NCBI GenBank assembly: GCA_025451425.1 | Contig: JANWKK010000007.1 | Coordinates: 1-7,196 of the forward strand | Reading direction: 5' to 3' | Length of the DNA: 7,196 nt | Origin: Gemmatimonadaceae bacterium | GTDB lineage: Bacteria; Gemmatimonadota; Gemmatimonadetes; Gemmatimonadales; Gemmatimonadaceae | Part shown: piece after piece, positions 1-6,044 of the stretch | How positions within the stretch are numbered: position 1 is the stretch's first letter | Layout of the letters: each line of letters starts with the position of its first letter | Position numbers and translations under genes: made by a program | Notes under the pieces: model-generated | Told to the model about the DNA's origin: nothing | What the model saw: the letters and a program-made list of their open reading frames with translations, nothing else | The model's database searches: none

Positions 1-27
1 AAGGACAGAAGCAACGGGAGACCATAA
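1..27 (+). CDS. Possible 3' end of an upstream gene (partial)
   Basis: Reading from base 1, the first frame is open for eight codons (KDRSNGRP) and stops at TAA 25-27. The last A of that stop is the first base of the next gene's ATG, giving a TAATG junction. Such one-base overlaps are typical of translationally coupled neighbours, so an upstream gene in the same operon probably ends here. Eight codons say nothing about its function. Frame 2 is also open across this stretch, so the assignment rests on the junction alone. Confidence 0.4.
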   Translation, partial: KDRSNGRP

Positions 28-455
28 TGCAGCGCTCCAAGCAACAGGCGCTGATGTTCCTTCTCGGCGCGGTGCTCGTCGGTGGCGTCGTTGGATTCTC
101 CGCCGACCGCGTGATGCGGAACAACAGCAAGGATCACTCGTGGGCGGCGCGCACGGCGATGTACGAGGATCTGGGCCTGACGCTCGCACAGCGCGAGGCC
201 ATGGATTCCGTGATCGACGAGAAGAACCGCCGCGTCGACTCACTTTTGAAGCCAGTACGGCCGCAGATAGATAGCGTGCGCGCGAATACGCGAACGCAGT
301 TCTATCGTATTTTCACACCTCAGCAACGCGCCAAGTTCGAGACGCGCGTCAGCGAGGATTCAACCCGGCGCGAGCTCACGCGCCGTACACGAGAGTACGA
401 AGACAGTGTGCGTCGAAGCGAGACGCACCGCACATTGGAACAGAAGGGAAAATGA
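27..455 (+). CDS. Membrane-anchored Spy/CpxP-like periplasmic protein
   Basis: This 142-residue protein has one hydrophobic segment near the N-terminus (about residues 8-26, LMFLLGAVLVGGVVGF) and then a charged, almost wholly helical domain rich in Arg, Glu and Asp. The domain has two motifs resembling the LTxxQ signature of the Spy/CpxP/ZraP superfamily: LTLAQ at 51-55 and FTPQQ at 96-100. Members of that family are periplasmic chaperones or metal/stress sensors that often modulate sigma-factor or two-component signalling. There is no signal-peptidase site or lipobox, so the domain is probably tethered in the inner membrane facing the periplasm. GGGAG at 16-20 lies six bases before the ATG and supports this start. 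The stop overlaps the next gene's start (ATGA), tying it to the efflux channel. It may be a stress or substrate sensor or chaperone for the exporter; that role is inferred. Confidence 0.72.
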   Translation: MQRSKQQALMFLLGAVLVGGVVGFSADRVMRNNSKDHSWAARTAMYEDLGLTLAQREAMDSVIDEKNRRVDSLLKPVRPQIDSVRANTRTQFYRIFTPQQRAKFETRVSEDSTRRELTRRTREYEDSVRRSETHRTLEQKGK

Positions 456-1831
456 AGAAGACACTGATCATTCTCCTCGCGATCCCCTGCCTCGCGCGGG
501 GGATCTTCGCACAGGGGACCCCCGTGACCCTGGCGTCGGCGCGTGACACCGTTCGCCGCGTGTCGATCGACAGCGACTCCTCCTTCCATCCGATCGAGTT
601 GGAGCGCGCGATCGACCTCGCTCAGCGCAACTCCCCACTCACCGTTCAGGCGCGCGGGGCAACGACGGTGGCTAACGCCTCGGTGCGCGCGGCATACGCG
701 GCGTTCATCCCGAACGCGTCGATCACGGCAGGCCAGTCGCAGCAAACCGGCGATCGAGTTGGACAGAGCGGCGTGATCGTGCCATTCAATCCGCCGCATC
801 CGTGGTCGTACTCGACGGGACTCCGCGCATCGGTGCGCATCTTCGACGGCGGTATGCGGTTCTACCAGATCGCGCAATCGAAAGCCGACGTGGGCTCCGC
901 CGAAGCGAACGACATCGCGCAGCAATTCAGCGTGGCGCTGCAGGTGAAGACGGCGTACTACGCGATTCTCGCTTCCCGTGAAATGGAAGTGGCTGCGCTC
1001 GCGCAGTTGGATCAGGCCCAGGCCGACCAGGCGGCGGCTGCGGCTCGTGTTCGTGCCGGCGCCGCTACGCTCTCCGACTCACTCCGTACCGTCATCGAAG
1101 TCGGCAACGCGCAACTCGCGCTCGTCACCGCACAGAACAACCTCCGCATCGCGAGCGCGTCGCTCACGCGACTCGTCGCTGCGCCATACCTGGTAACCGC
1201 ACAGCCGAGCGACACGCTCGAGCAGCCCCTCGCGCCGATCGACAGCGTCGCTCTCGTACAGCTTGCGCAGCAAGGGCCCGGCGTTTCGCAGGCGAGTGCA
1301 AACCTTGTCTCGGCGAAAGCCGCTGTGCGCTCCTCGAAAACAAACTACTTCCCGACGCTCGACCTCACTTTCTCGAGAGGCGGTAGCGGTTATGCCCCCT
1401 ATGGCACGGGCGACAAGACCATCGATCGCCTCTACCCGTACGCGAACACGTTCTCGTTCAGCGCGTCGTATCCGTTGTTCAACAACTATCAACGCGAGTA
1501 CGCGTTGACGCAGGCGAAGGTCGGTGAGCAAAACGCCGATGTAACGCTTCGCGATGCCCGGCTGGCCGCACAGCAGGGTCTCACACAGCAGTTGGCGTCG
1601 CTCCGTGCGGCACAGGAGCAGATTCAGATCCAGCAAGCCTCGATTGCATCCGCCGATGAGGACCTGCGCGTACAGCAGCAGCGCTATGCGCTCGGTGCAT
1701 CGACACTACTCGACCTCCTGACCTCCCAGACGACGCTCAATCAGCAGCGCGCAGCTATGATCCAGGCGCGTTTCAACTACCGGCTCGCGCGGGCGCAAAT
1801 CGAAGCCATCATCGGGCGCGATCTCCAGTAA
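452..1831 (+). CDS. TolC-family outer-membrane efflux channel
   Basis: This 459-residue protein starts with a classical signal peptide (KK, then hydrophobic residues 4-19, likely cleaved between Ala20 and Gln21). The rest is two outer-membrane-efflux repeats. The first runs from the ELERAIDLAQRNSP helix (about 49-62) past the strand ending RIFDGG (129-134). The second includes the matching strand YPLFNNY (340-346) and the C-terminal helices with LLDLLTSQTTLNQQR. These are standard TolC-fold features, and the length is normal for the family. Trimers form a beta-barrel in the outer membrane and an alpha-helical tunnel in the periplasm that docks on an adaptor. Its ATG overlaps the preceding stop (ATGA). 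The purine-rich AAGGG sits only three to four bases before the ATG, so initiation probably leans on coupling to the upstream gene. The adaptor and permease that follow indicate a MacAB-type tripartite exporter; the substrate cannot be told. Confidence 0.93.
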   Translation: MKKTLIILLAIPCLARGIFAQGTPVTLASARDTVRRVSIDSDSSFHPIELERAIDLAQRNSPLTVQARGATTVANASVRAAYAAFIPNASITAGQSQQTGDRVGQSGVIVPFNPPHPWSYSTGLRASVRIFDGGMRFYQIAQSKADVGSAEANDIAQQFSVALQVKTAYYAILASREMEVAALAQLDQAQADQAAAAARVRAGAATLSDSLRTVIEVGNAQLALVTAQNNLRIASASLTRLVAAPYLVTAQPSDTLEQPLAPIDSVALVQLAQQGPGVSQASANLVSAKAAVRSSKTNYFPTLDLTFSRGGSGYAPYGTGDKTIDRLYPYANTFSFSASYPLFNNYQREYALTQAKVGEQNADVTLRDARLAAQQGLTQQLASLRAAQEQIQIQQASIASADEDLRVQQQRYALGASTLLDLLTSQTTLNQQRAAMIQARFNYRLARAQIEAIIGRDLQ

Positions 1832-1834
1832 CTG

Positions 1835-1922
1835 CTAGGTGTTAGGTGCGAAGTATTAGGTGCTAGGCGCTGGGTGCTAGGTGCTGGAACTTCTCTGCTA
1901 GCACCTAACACCTGGCACCTCG
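1835..1922. repeat. Tandem 7-base repeat (CTAGGTG type) with inverted arm
   Basis: From 1835 to 1890 the sequence divides into eight consecutive 7-base units without a phase break: CTAGGTG, TTAGGTG, CGAAGTA, TTAGGTG, CTAGGCG, CTGGGTG, CTAGGTG, CTGGAAC. After 11 bases come three units on the opposite strand (CACCTAA 1902, CACCTGG 1909, CACCTCG 1916). Perfect pairings are possible between 1837-1849 and 1901-1913 (13 bp), 1856-1866 and 1898-1908 (11 bp), and 1874-1881 and 1898-1905 (8 bp), so several competing hairpins can form. There is no T-run after the stem, so this is not a canonical intrinsic terminator. It may act as an RNA processing or stability element between the channel and adaptor genes, or be a dispersed genomic repeat. 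The layout recalls heptanucleotide short tandem repeats of cyanobacteria, but relationship is not claimed. Confidence 0.88.
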
Positions 1923-1953
1923 TGTCGGCACAGCAGATCGCTCGGGGCCTGCG

Positions 1954-1959
1954 TATACT
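1954..1959 (+). promoter_or_regulatory. Possible -10 element for the adaptor gene
   Basis: TATACT matches the TATAAT consensus in five of six positions, and stands out in GC-rich surroundings. It lies five bases before the ATG at 1965, so transcription would begin at or next to that ATG, giving a leaderless mRNA. No good -35 is visible 16-18 bases upstream (CAGCAG region). A TG lies two bases before the hexamer rather than the one base of a true extended -10. Only an RNA 5'-end map would settle it. Confidence 0.35.
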
Positions 1960-1964
1960 CCAGG

Positions 1965-3767
1965 ATGCACCTTCCCCACCTGGAGAACCCTCTCGAGAAG
2001 CGATTTTTCGCGCTGGCGCTTGCCATCGTCGGCACCGCCGCGTGTACGGGAAATAAGGACAGGGCGCCGTTCGTACAGACGGCGCTTGTGATGCACCGCA
2101 CGATCGTCATCGACGCCGAGGCGACAGGCTCCGTGGAGCCGATCACCGTTGTCGAGGTGAAGTCCAAAGCCTCCGGATTGATCACAAAGATGCCCGTGGA
2201 GACTGGCACGCTCGTGAAACCGGGCGATCTCCTCGTGCAAATCGACACGCGAGACGTCCAGAACCAGTACAATCAGGCCGAGGCGGACCTCAAGGCGGCG
2301 CAGGCGCAGCTCCAGGTATCGGAGGCGCAGAAGAAGCGCAGCGACGAGCTGTTCAAGGCGAAGGTCATCACGTCGCAGGAATACGAGAATGCGTCGCTCG
2401 TGTTCGAGAACGCGAAAGCGGGGGCGATTCGGTCGGCCGCCAACCTCGACCTCGCGAAGCAGCGTCTCGAGGACGCCACGGTGAACGCCACCACCGCCGG
2501 CACCATCCTCACGAAGACAGTCTCGCTCGGCCAGGTCATCACGTCCGCAACCAGCTCCGCGACGGGGGGCACGACGCTCCTCACGATGGCGGATCTCGGA
2601 AAAGTCCGGGTCCGCGCGTTTTTCAACGAGACCGACATCGGCCAGGTCCGCTCTGGTCAGACGGCGGCAGTGGCGATTGATGCTTTCCCGGACCGTCGCT
2701 TCCAGGGCGTCGTCGAGAAGATCGAGCCCAACGCGACGATTCAGCAGAACGTGACGATGTTTCCGGTGCTTGTGACGCTCGACAACGCTGAGGGTTTGCT
2801 CAAGCCTGGCATGAACGGCGAGGTATCGGTGCTCGTCGATCAGGTCAACGACGTGCTCGCGGTACCTAACGACGCACTGAAAAACGTTCGTGAGGCTGCC
2901 GCGACCGGTCAGATGCTCGGCCTCAACGCGGACAGCGTGAACGCAGAAGTTCGCGCACAGATGCAGAATGGCTTTGGCCGTTCACGCGCCGACGGTGCAA
3001 ACGCGCCATCGGCATCGGGGCGCACTCGGGTCGCGACCGCACAAGGCGAAGTGTCGATCACAGCGCAGGGTGAAGCGTTCCAGCAGCCGCAGCAGGGCTC
3101 CGGCCAAGGCCGACAGCAGATCGAGGTTACCGACAAACAGTGCTCGGATGTGAAAGCGGCGCTTGCCAAGAAGCCCGATTTACAGAAGAAGCTCGACGAT
3201 CTCCGCGCGAAGGCGCGCGCGGGCGAGCTCGATTTCGCGGCGATGCGCGACGAGAGTGAGAAGTTGTACAAGAGTGCGGGTATCGACATGCGTGTTGCCG
3301 GTGCGTGCCGTCGCAAAGAAATGCAGGCGAATGGCGGCGGCATGGGTGGTGGTCAGACCGCCGCGGCCGGTGGTGGCTACGGACAGCGCGGCGGGAATCG
3401 CGGCGGCCAGCAGGCGCAAAGCGGTGGCGGCAACCTCCAGCCGTCGAGCCCCGAGATGAGTGGCTTCGGCCGGCGGACGCACCCCGGCTTGGTGTTCGTG
3501 TCCGACAGCGCCCACAAGACGTATCACGCCCGCGTCGTTATGCTCGGCGCAGCGAATTTTGACTACACCGAAGTCGTGACGGGTCTCAAGGAGGGGGAGC
3601 GGGTCGCCCTTCTCGCCTCGCTGGCGTTGCAAGCGCAGCGGCAGCAGCAGAACGACCGTATGCGTCAGGGTATGGGTGTCCCAGGGCTCACGCCTAACGC
3701 TGGCCCTGGCGCCGGCGGTCGTCCAGGCGGCGGTGGCGGCGGCGCACCGCGCGGTGGCGGACGTTAA
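1965..3767 (+). CDS. MacA/HlyD-type lipoprotein adaptor with a large insertion
   Basis: This is a 600-residue membrane-fusion protein, far longer than the usual 370-400. Residues 14-26 are hydrophobic and end at Cys27 (GTAAC), a loose lipobox, so it is probably a lipoprotein. The first lipoyl half follows (KASGLITKMPVETGTLVKPGD, about 68-88), then a coiled-coil hairpin (about 98-171), the second lipoyl half (172-196, TTAGTILTKTVSLGQVI) and a beta-barrel (about 210-297, FFNETDIGQVRSGQ, LLKPGMNGEV). VPNDAL (300-305) opens the membrane-proximal domain, which resumes only at PGLVFV (507-512) and closes with VVTGLKEGERVALL. The roughly 200 residues between hold a helical part with Cys393 and Cys448 and a Gly-rich linker (456-489). 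The C-terminus (566-600) is also Gly-rich. It would link the permease to the TolC channel. ATG 1965 is the first usable start but has no clear ribosome-binding site; only AGG directly touches it. CTG at 1980 is a remote alternative. Confidence 0.9.
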   Translation: MHLPHLENPLEKRFFALALAIVGTAACTGNKDRAPFVQTALVMHRTIVIDAEATGSVEPITVVEVKSKASGLITKMPVETGTLVKPGDLLVQIDTRDVQNQYNQAEADLKAAQAQLQVSEAQKKRSDELFKAKVITSQEYENASLVFENAKAGAIRSAANLDLAKQRLEDATVNATTAGTILTKTVSLGQVITSATSSATGGTTLLTMADLGKVRVRAFFNETDIGQVRSGQTAAVAIDAFPDRRFQGVVEKIEPNATIQQNVTMFPVLVTLDNAEGLLKPGMNGEVSVLVDQVNDVLAVPNDALKNVREAAATGQMLGLNADSVNAEVRAQMQNGFGRSRADGANAPSASGRTRVATAQGEVSITAQGEAFQQPQQGSGQGRQQIEVTDKQCSDVKAALAKKPDLQKKLDDLRAKARAGELDFAAMRDESEKLYKSAGIDMRVAGACRRKEMQANGGGMGGGQTAAAGGGYGQRGGNRGGQQAQSGGGNLQPSSPEMSGFGRRTHPGLVFVSDSAHKTYHARVVMLGAANFDYTEVVTGLKEGERVALLASLALQAQRQQQNDRMRQGMGVPGLTPNAGPGAGGRPGGGGGGAPRGGGR

Positions 3768-3786
3768 ACGAGGAGCACGATAGATC

Positions 3787-5007
3787 ATGCTCTTCGGCGA
3801 GACGATTGCGGTGGCGGTCAGCGCGCTCCGCGCGAACAAGCTCCGCTCGGTGCTGACGATGCTCGGCATCGTCATCGGCGTCGCGGCCGTGATCGCGATG
3901 ATCGCGCTCGGCACCGGCGCTCAGGCGGCAGTGAAAGATCGCATCGCCGCGCTCGGCACCACGCTGCTCACCATCAATCCCGGCCAGCAGCGAGGCTTTG
4001 GCGTCGCGATCGCTGACGCGCAGGCGAAACTGATCATGGACGACGCGAAGGCGCTCGACGAGCGCGCGTCGGCGCTGCTCGCCGTGCAGCCGGAAATGAA
4101 CCGCAGCTTGCAGGTGCAATGGGGCAATAAGAACGCGAACACCTCGGTCGTTGGCACGTCCGCCAACTATCTCGAGGTGCGGAAATATGCGCTCCATTCG
4201 GGGCGCATGTTCACGTCCGCCGAAGACGAGGCGCGTCAGCGCGTCGCCGTCATTGGGCCAACGGTCGCGACGAACATGGGCCTCGACACACCGGATGCGT
4301 TACTGGGCGAGGACATTCGCATCCGCGGCATTCAGTTCACCGTTGTTGGCATTCTCGAATCGAAGGGTCAGGCGACACCGTTCGGCAACCCCGATGATCA
4401 AATTCTCATCCCGATCAATACCGCGCGATTCCGCATCATCGGAAGCGACCGGCTGCGATCCATCAGTGTTCTTGCCGAGTCCGAAGACAAGATTCCCGAG
4501 GCGATGGCAGATATTCAGCGGGTGCTGCGCCGCGAGCATCGTCTCCGTCAGGGGAAGCCCGATGACTTCCAGATTCGCAGCCAGGCGGACTTTTTGAATA
4601 CGCTCGGCGAGACGACGCAGGTCTTTACTTTCCTGCTTTCCGGCATCGCCGCGGTGAGCCTCCTCGTCGGTGGCATCGGGATCATGAACATTATGCTCGT
4701 CTCGGTCACCGAACGGACGCGTGAAATCGGTGTGCGGAAGGCGCTCGGTGCGACGCGACGCAACATCCTTCTGCAGTTCCTCATCGAGGCCGTCGTGCTG
4801 TGTTGCATGGGCGGCGTCGTCGGCATCGTGCTTGGCGCGACCGGCGCGACGTTGATGAGCCGGACGGCCGGCTGGAACACGCAAGTCTCGCCCGCCGCCG
4901 TCGGCCTTGCATTTGCGTTCTCGGCGCTCGTCGGTGTGTTGTTCGGCGTGTGGCCTGCCCGCCGCGCTGCGGCGCTCGATCCGATCGACGCCCTCAGATA
5001 CGAGTAA
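3787..5007 (+). CDS. MacB/FtsX-type ABC exporter permease, no ATPase domain
   Basis: This 406-residue inner-membrane protein has the MacB layout after its ATPase part. TM1 (about 22-42) sits in LRANKLRSVLTMLGIVIGVA, and TLLTINPG begins a periplasmic core domain (about 55-270). TM2 (280-303) leads into ERTREIGVRKALGA (309-322), the cytoplasmic coupling segment typical of FtsX permeases. TM3 (331-357), TM4 (372-389) and the ending WPARRAAALDPIDALRYE follow. In mechanotransmission exporters of this type the permease dimer couples ATP use in the cytosol to movements in the periplasm that push substrate through adaptor and channel. E. coli MacB carries its ATPase in the same chain; here it must be separate, and no ATPase gene is in the window. 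CGAGGAG (3769-3775) lies 11 bases before the ATG, a little far but usable. The 19-base gap from the adaptor stop implies one operon. Confidence 0.92.
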   Translation: MLFGETIAVAVSALRANKLRSVLTMLGIVIGVAAVIAMIALGTGAQAAVKDRIAALGTTLLTINPGQQRGFGVAIADAQAKLIMDDAKALDERASALLAVQPEMNRSLQVQWGNKNANTSVVGTSANYLEVRKYALHSGRMFTSAEDEARQRVAVIGPTVATNMGLDTPDALLGEDIRIRGIQFTVVGILESKGQATPFGNPDDQILIPINTARFRIIGSDRLRSISVLAESEDKIPEAMADIQRVLRREHRLRQGKPDDFQIRSQADFLNTLGETTQVFTFLLSGIAAVSLLVGGIGIMNIMLVSVTERTREIGVRKALGATRRNILLQFLIEAVVLCCMGGVVGIVLGATGATLMSRTAGWNTQVSPAAVGLAFAFSALVGVLFGVWPARRAAALDPIDALRYE

Positions 5008-5067
5008 GTGACGAGTCTCGAGTGGCGAGTGGCGAGAGCTTGCCACTCGCCACGCATCACTCGCCAC
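5008..5067. repeat. Tandem 7-base repeat (GTGGCGA type) with inverted arm
   Basis: It begins at the first base after the permease stop. Units are GTGACGA, GTCTCGA, GTGGCGA, GTGGCGA (5008-5035), then GAGC, then four inverted units in phase: TTGCCAC, TCGCCAC, GCATCAC, TCGCCAC (5040-5067). Bases 5022-5033 pair perfectly with 5042-5053 (12 bp), and the stem can extend inward by a G-T and an A-T pair to leave the loop GAGC. No T-run follows, so if it ends transcription it is not by the canonical intrinsic route. It could protect the 3' end of the efflux mRNA. Confidence 0.88.
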
Positions 5068-5340
5068 ATCGGTCGTTAGGCACCGTTATGCAGTCGGCCG
5101 GTCCGACATCACCGGTCAAGGTTGCCGATGCGTCGTATTCCTTGACACCGCGTGTCCATTCGGCACGTTACGCGTGAGCGAAATCACTGGCGTGCACTGA
5201 CGCAGACCGCTATCTCACGACACACGAAACGCCGAGCACACCTTCGTGACCGGCGATTACGTAAATGCTGATTGACGAAAGTTGACCTTCGCGTTCGCGC
5301 GCGACGTAGTTGTCCGCCGGCGCACTACGGAGATATTTCG
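5068..5340. other. Remainder of gap before the lipoprotein gene
   Basis: Together with the preceding repeat this makes a 333-base gene-free stretch. It contains a small inverted repeat (GTCGG 5093-5097 and CCGAC 5103-5107), an isolated TTGACA (5142-5147) with no convincing -10 at the right distance, the 8-base palindrome TTACGTAA (5257-5264), and TTGAC twice ten bases apart (5272 and 5282). The promoter of the lipoprotein gene probably lies in the last 100 bases, but I cannot place it. The one small reading frame (ATG 5088 to TGA 5177, 29 codons) has no ribosome-binding site or recognisable motif. Confidence 0.6.
5329..5332 (+). promoter_or_regulatory. Ribosome-binding site deciding the lipoprotein start
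   Basis: GGAG lies eight bases before the ATG at 5341. It favours this ATG over the in-frame TTG at 5272, which would add 23 Arg-rich residues ahead of a complete lipoprotein signal. Confidence 0.7.
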
Positions 5341-6006
5341 ATGCGGAAACGTCTTCTTGGACTCGTTGGCGTCGCGCTCGTCGCGAGCGCTGTCATCGCC
5401 GGATGCGCCGATCGCGCGACTACCGCGCCCAGCGCCACGCTCAACCCAGCGGCGACGCAACCGTCGAAGAGCCTGCTCGGCGGGTTGATCGGCGGCGTGG
5501 TGGGCACCGTTGGCAAGTTGCTCAACATTGTCGTCTCGCTCGTCACGCGTCCGACGACTCTCCAGCAGGATGTCGTTTGGTCGTTCGACGCGGGACCTGC
5601 TGGTACGGTGTCCGCGAATCGCACGGCGGGTCTGTCGATCACAGTGCCCCCGGGCGCGCTCTCGCAGACCACGCACATCACCGTCACGGTGAAAGCGGGC
5701 AACGTCTACAACTATCAGTTCCAGCCTGAAGGGCTCCAGTTCGCCGTGCCGGTGGTTGTCACCCAGGACGTCTCCAACAACTCGCTCATCGGTTCGATTC
5801 TCGGCGGTCTCCTCGGCTCGGGCAAGACGGTCAAGGGCGCTTATTACTCAGCGCCGACGCTGCAATACGATCCCAAAACTGGCCAGGCGACCGTCAACGA
5901 GCTCGAGCCGACGGTCAATGTGCCTGGGTACGTCAGCTTCCAGATCAAGCACTTCTCGGGTTACGTCGTCGCCTCGTGCGACAACGGCGGGTTTGGCGGT
6001 TTCTGA
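5341..6006 (+). CDS. Lipoprotein with ZU5-like domain and glycine-zipper stretches
   Basis: This 221-residue protein starts RKR, then a hydrophobic stretch ending VIAGC, a good lipobox with Cys22 as the lipidated residue. After a Thr/Ala/Pro-rich linker comes a hydrophobic glycine-zipper stretch (SLLGGLIGGVVGTVGK, 44-59, running on hydrophobic to about 68). Then comes a beta-rich domain with ZU5-like marks: ITVPPGAL (100-107) and FQPEGLQF (127-134). A second hydrophobic Gly stretch (SLIGSILGGLLGSGK, 148-162) interrupts this domain, which ends FQIKHFSGYVVASC. ZU5 domains are protein-interaction modules; in bacteria they occur in cell-surface or periplasmic proteins of mostly unknown role. I would place it in the envelope, probably the outer membrane. 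The function is unknown. It is separated from the efflux genes by 333 bases and from the next gene by 38, so it may be co-transcribed with the latter or end at the hairpin 6078-6112. Confidence 0.82.
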   Translation: MRKRLLGLVGVALVASAVIAGCADRATTAPSATLNPAATQPSKSLLGGLIGGVVGTVGKLLNIVVSLVTRPTTLQQDVVWSFDAGPAGTVSANRTAGLSITVPPGALSQTTHITVTVKAGNVYNYQFQPEGLQFAVPVVVTQDVSNNSLIGSILGGLLGSGKTVKGAYYSAPTLQYDPKTGQATVNELEPTVNVPGYVSFQIKHFSGYVVASCDNGGFGGF

Positions 6007-6044
6007 GCCAGCGCGACGACGCGCCTTCGGAGCGATGACGCGCC

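Larger units (their letters stand above)
1832..1964. other. Gap between channel and adaptor genes
   Basis: This gap of 133 bases between two genes of the same exporter is filled mostly by the heptamer inverted repeat at 1835-1922. After it come about 30 ordinary bases and a near-consensus -10 hexamer at 1954-1959. I see no small gene here. Confidence 0.8.

Noticed and set aside
320..925. Long minus-strand reading frame (201 codons) opposite the channel gene
   Set aside because: It lies wholly across two well-supported + strand genes and gives an Arg/His/Val-rich sequence without domain marks, as expected for the antisense of GC-rich coding DNA.
3180..3914. Minus-strand reading frame of 244 codons over the adaptor end and permease start
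   Set aside because: It overlaps two strong + strand genes and its composition (Ala/Thr/Arg runs) mirrors the Gly-rich codons opposite; no motif or ribosome-binding site.
4300..5067. Minus-strand reading frame of 255 codons opposite the permease
   Set aside because: Antisense of conserved FtsX-domain codons; its start lies in the inverted repeat at 5008-5067 and the product has no recognisable fold.
1835..5067. CRISPR array from the short repeats at 1835 or 5008
   Set aside because: Units are 7 bases with no spacers and have inverted partners; no cas gene is present.
5142..5170. TTGACA as a promoter -35
   Set aside because: At 16-18 bases downstream there is only ACGTTA/CGTTAC, a poor -10, and the next gene starts 170 bases later.
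5088..5177. Small reading frame of 29 codons in the 333-base gap
   Set aside because: No ribosome-binding site, no hydrophobic segment or motif, and such short frames are common by chance.
5310..5337. TTGTCC and GATATT as a promoter for the lipoprotein gene
   Set aside because: Transcription would begin around 5344, inside the coding sequence and past the ribosome-binding site.
5272..5340. Upstream TTG start for the lipoprotein gene
   Set aside because: It would place 23 Arg-rich residues before a complete lipoprotein signal; ATG 5341 has GGAG at a proper distance.
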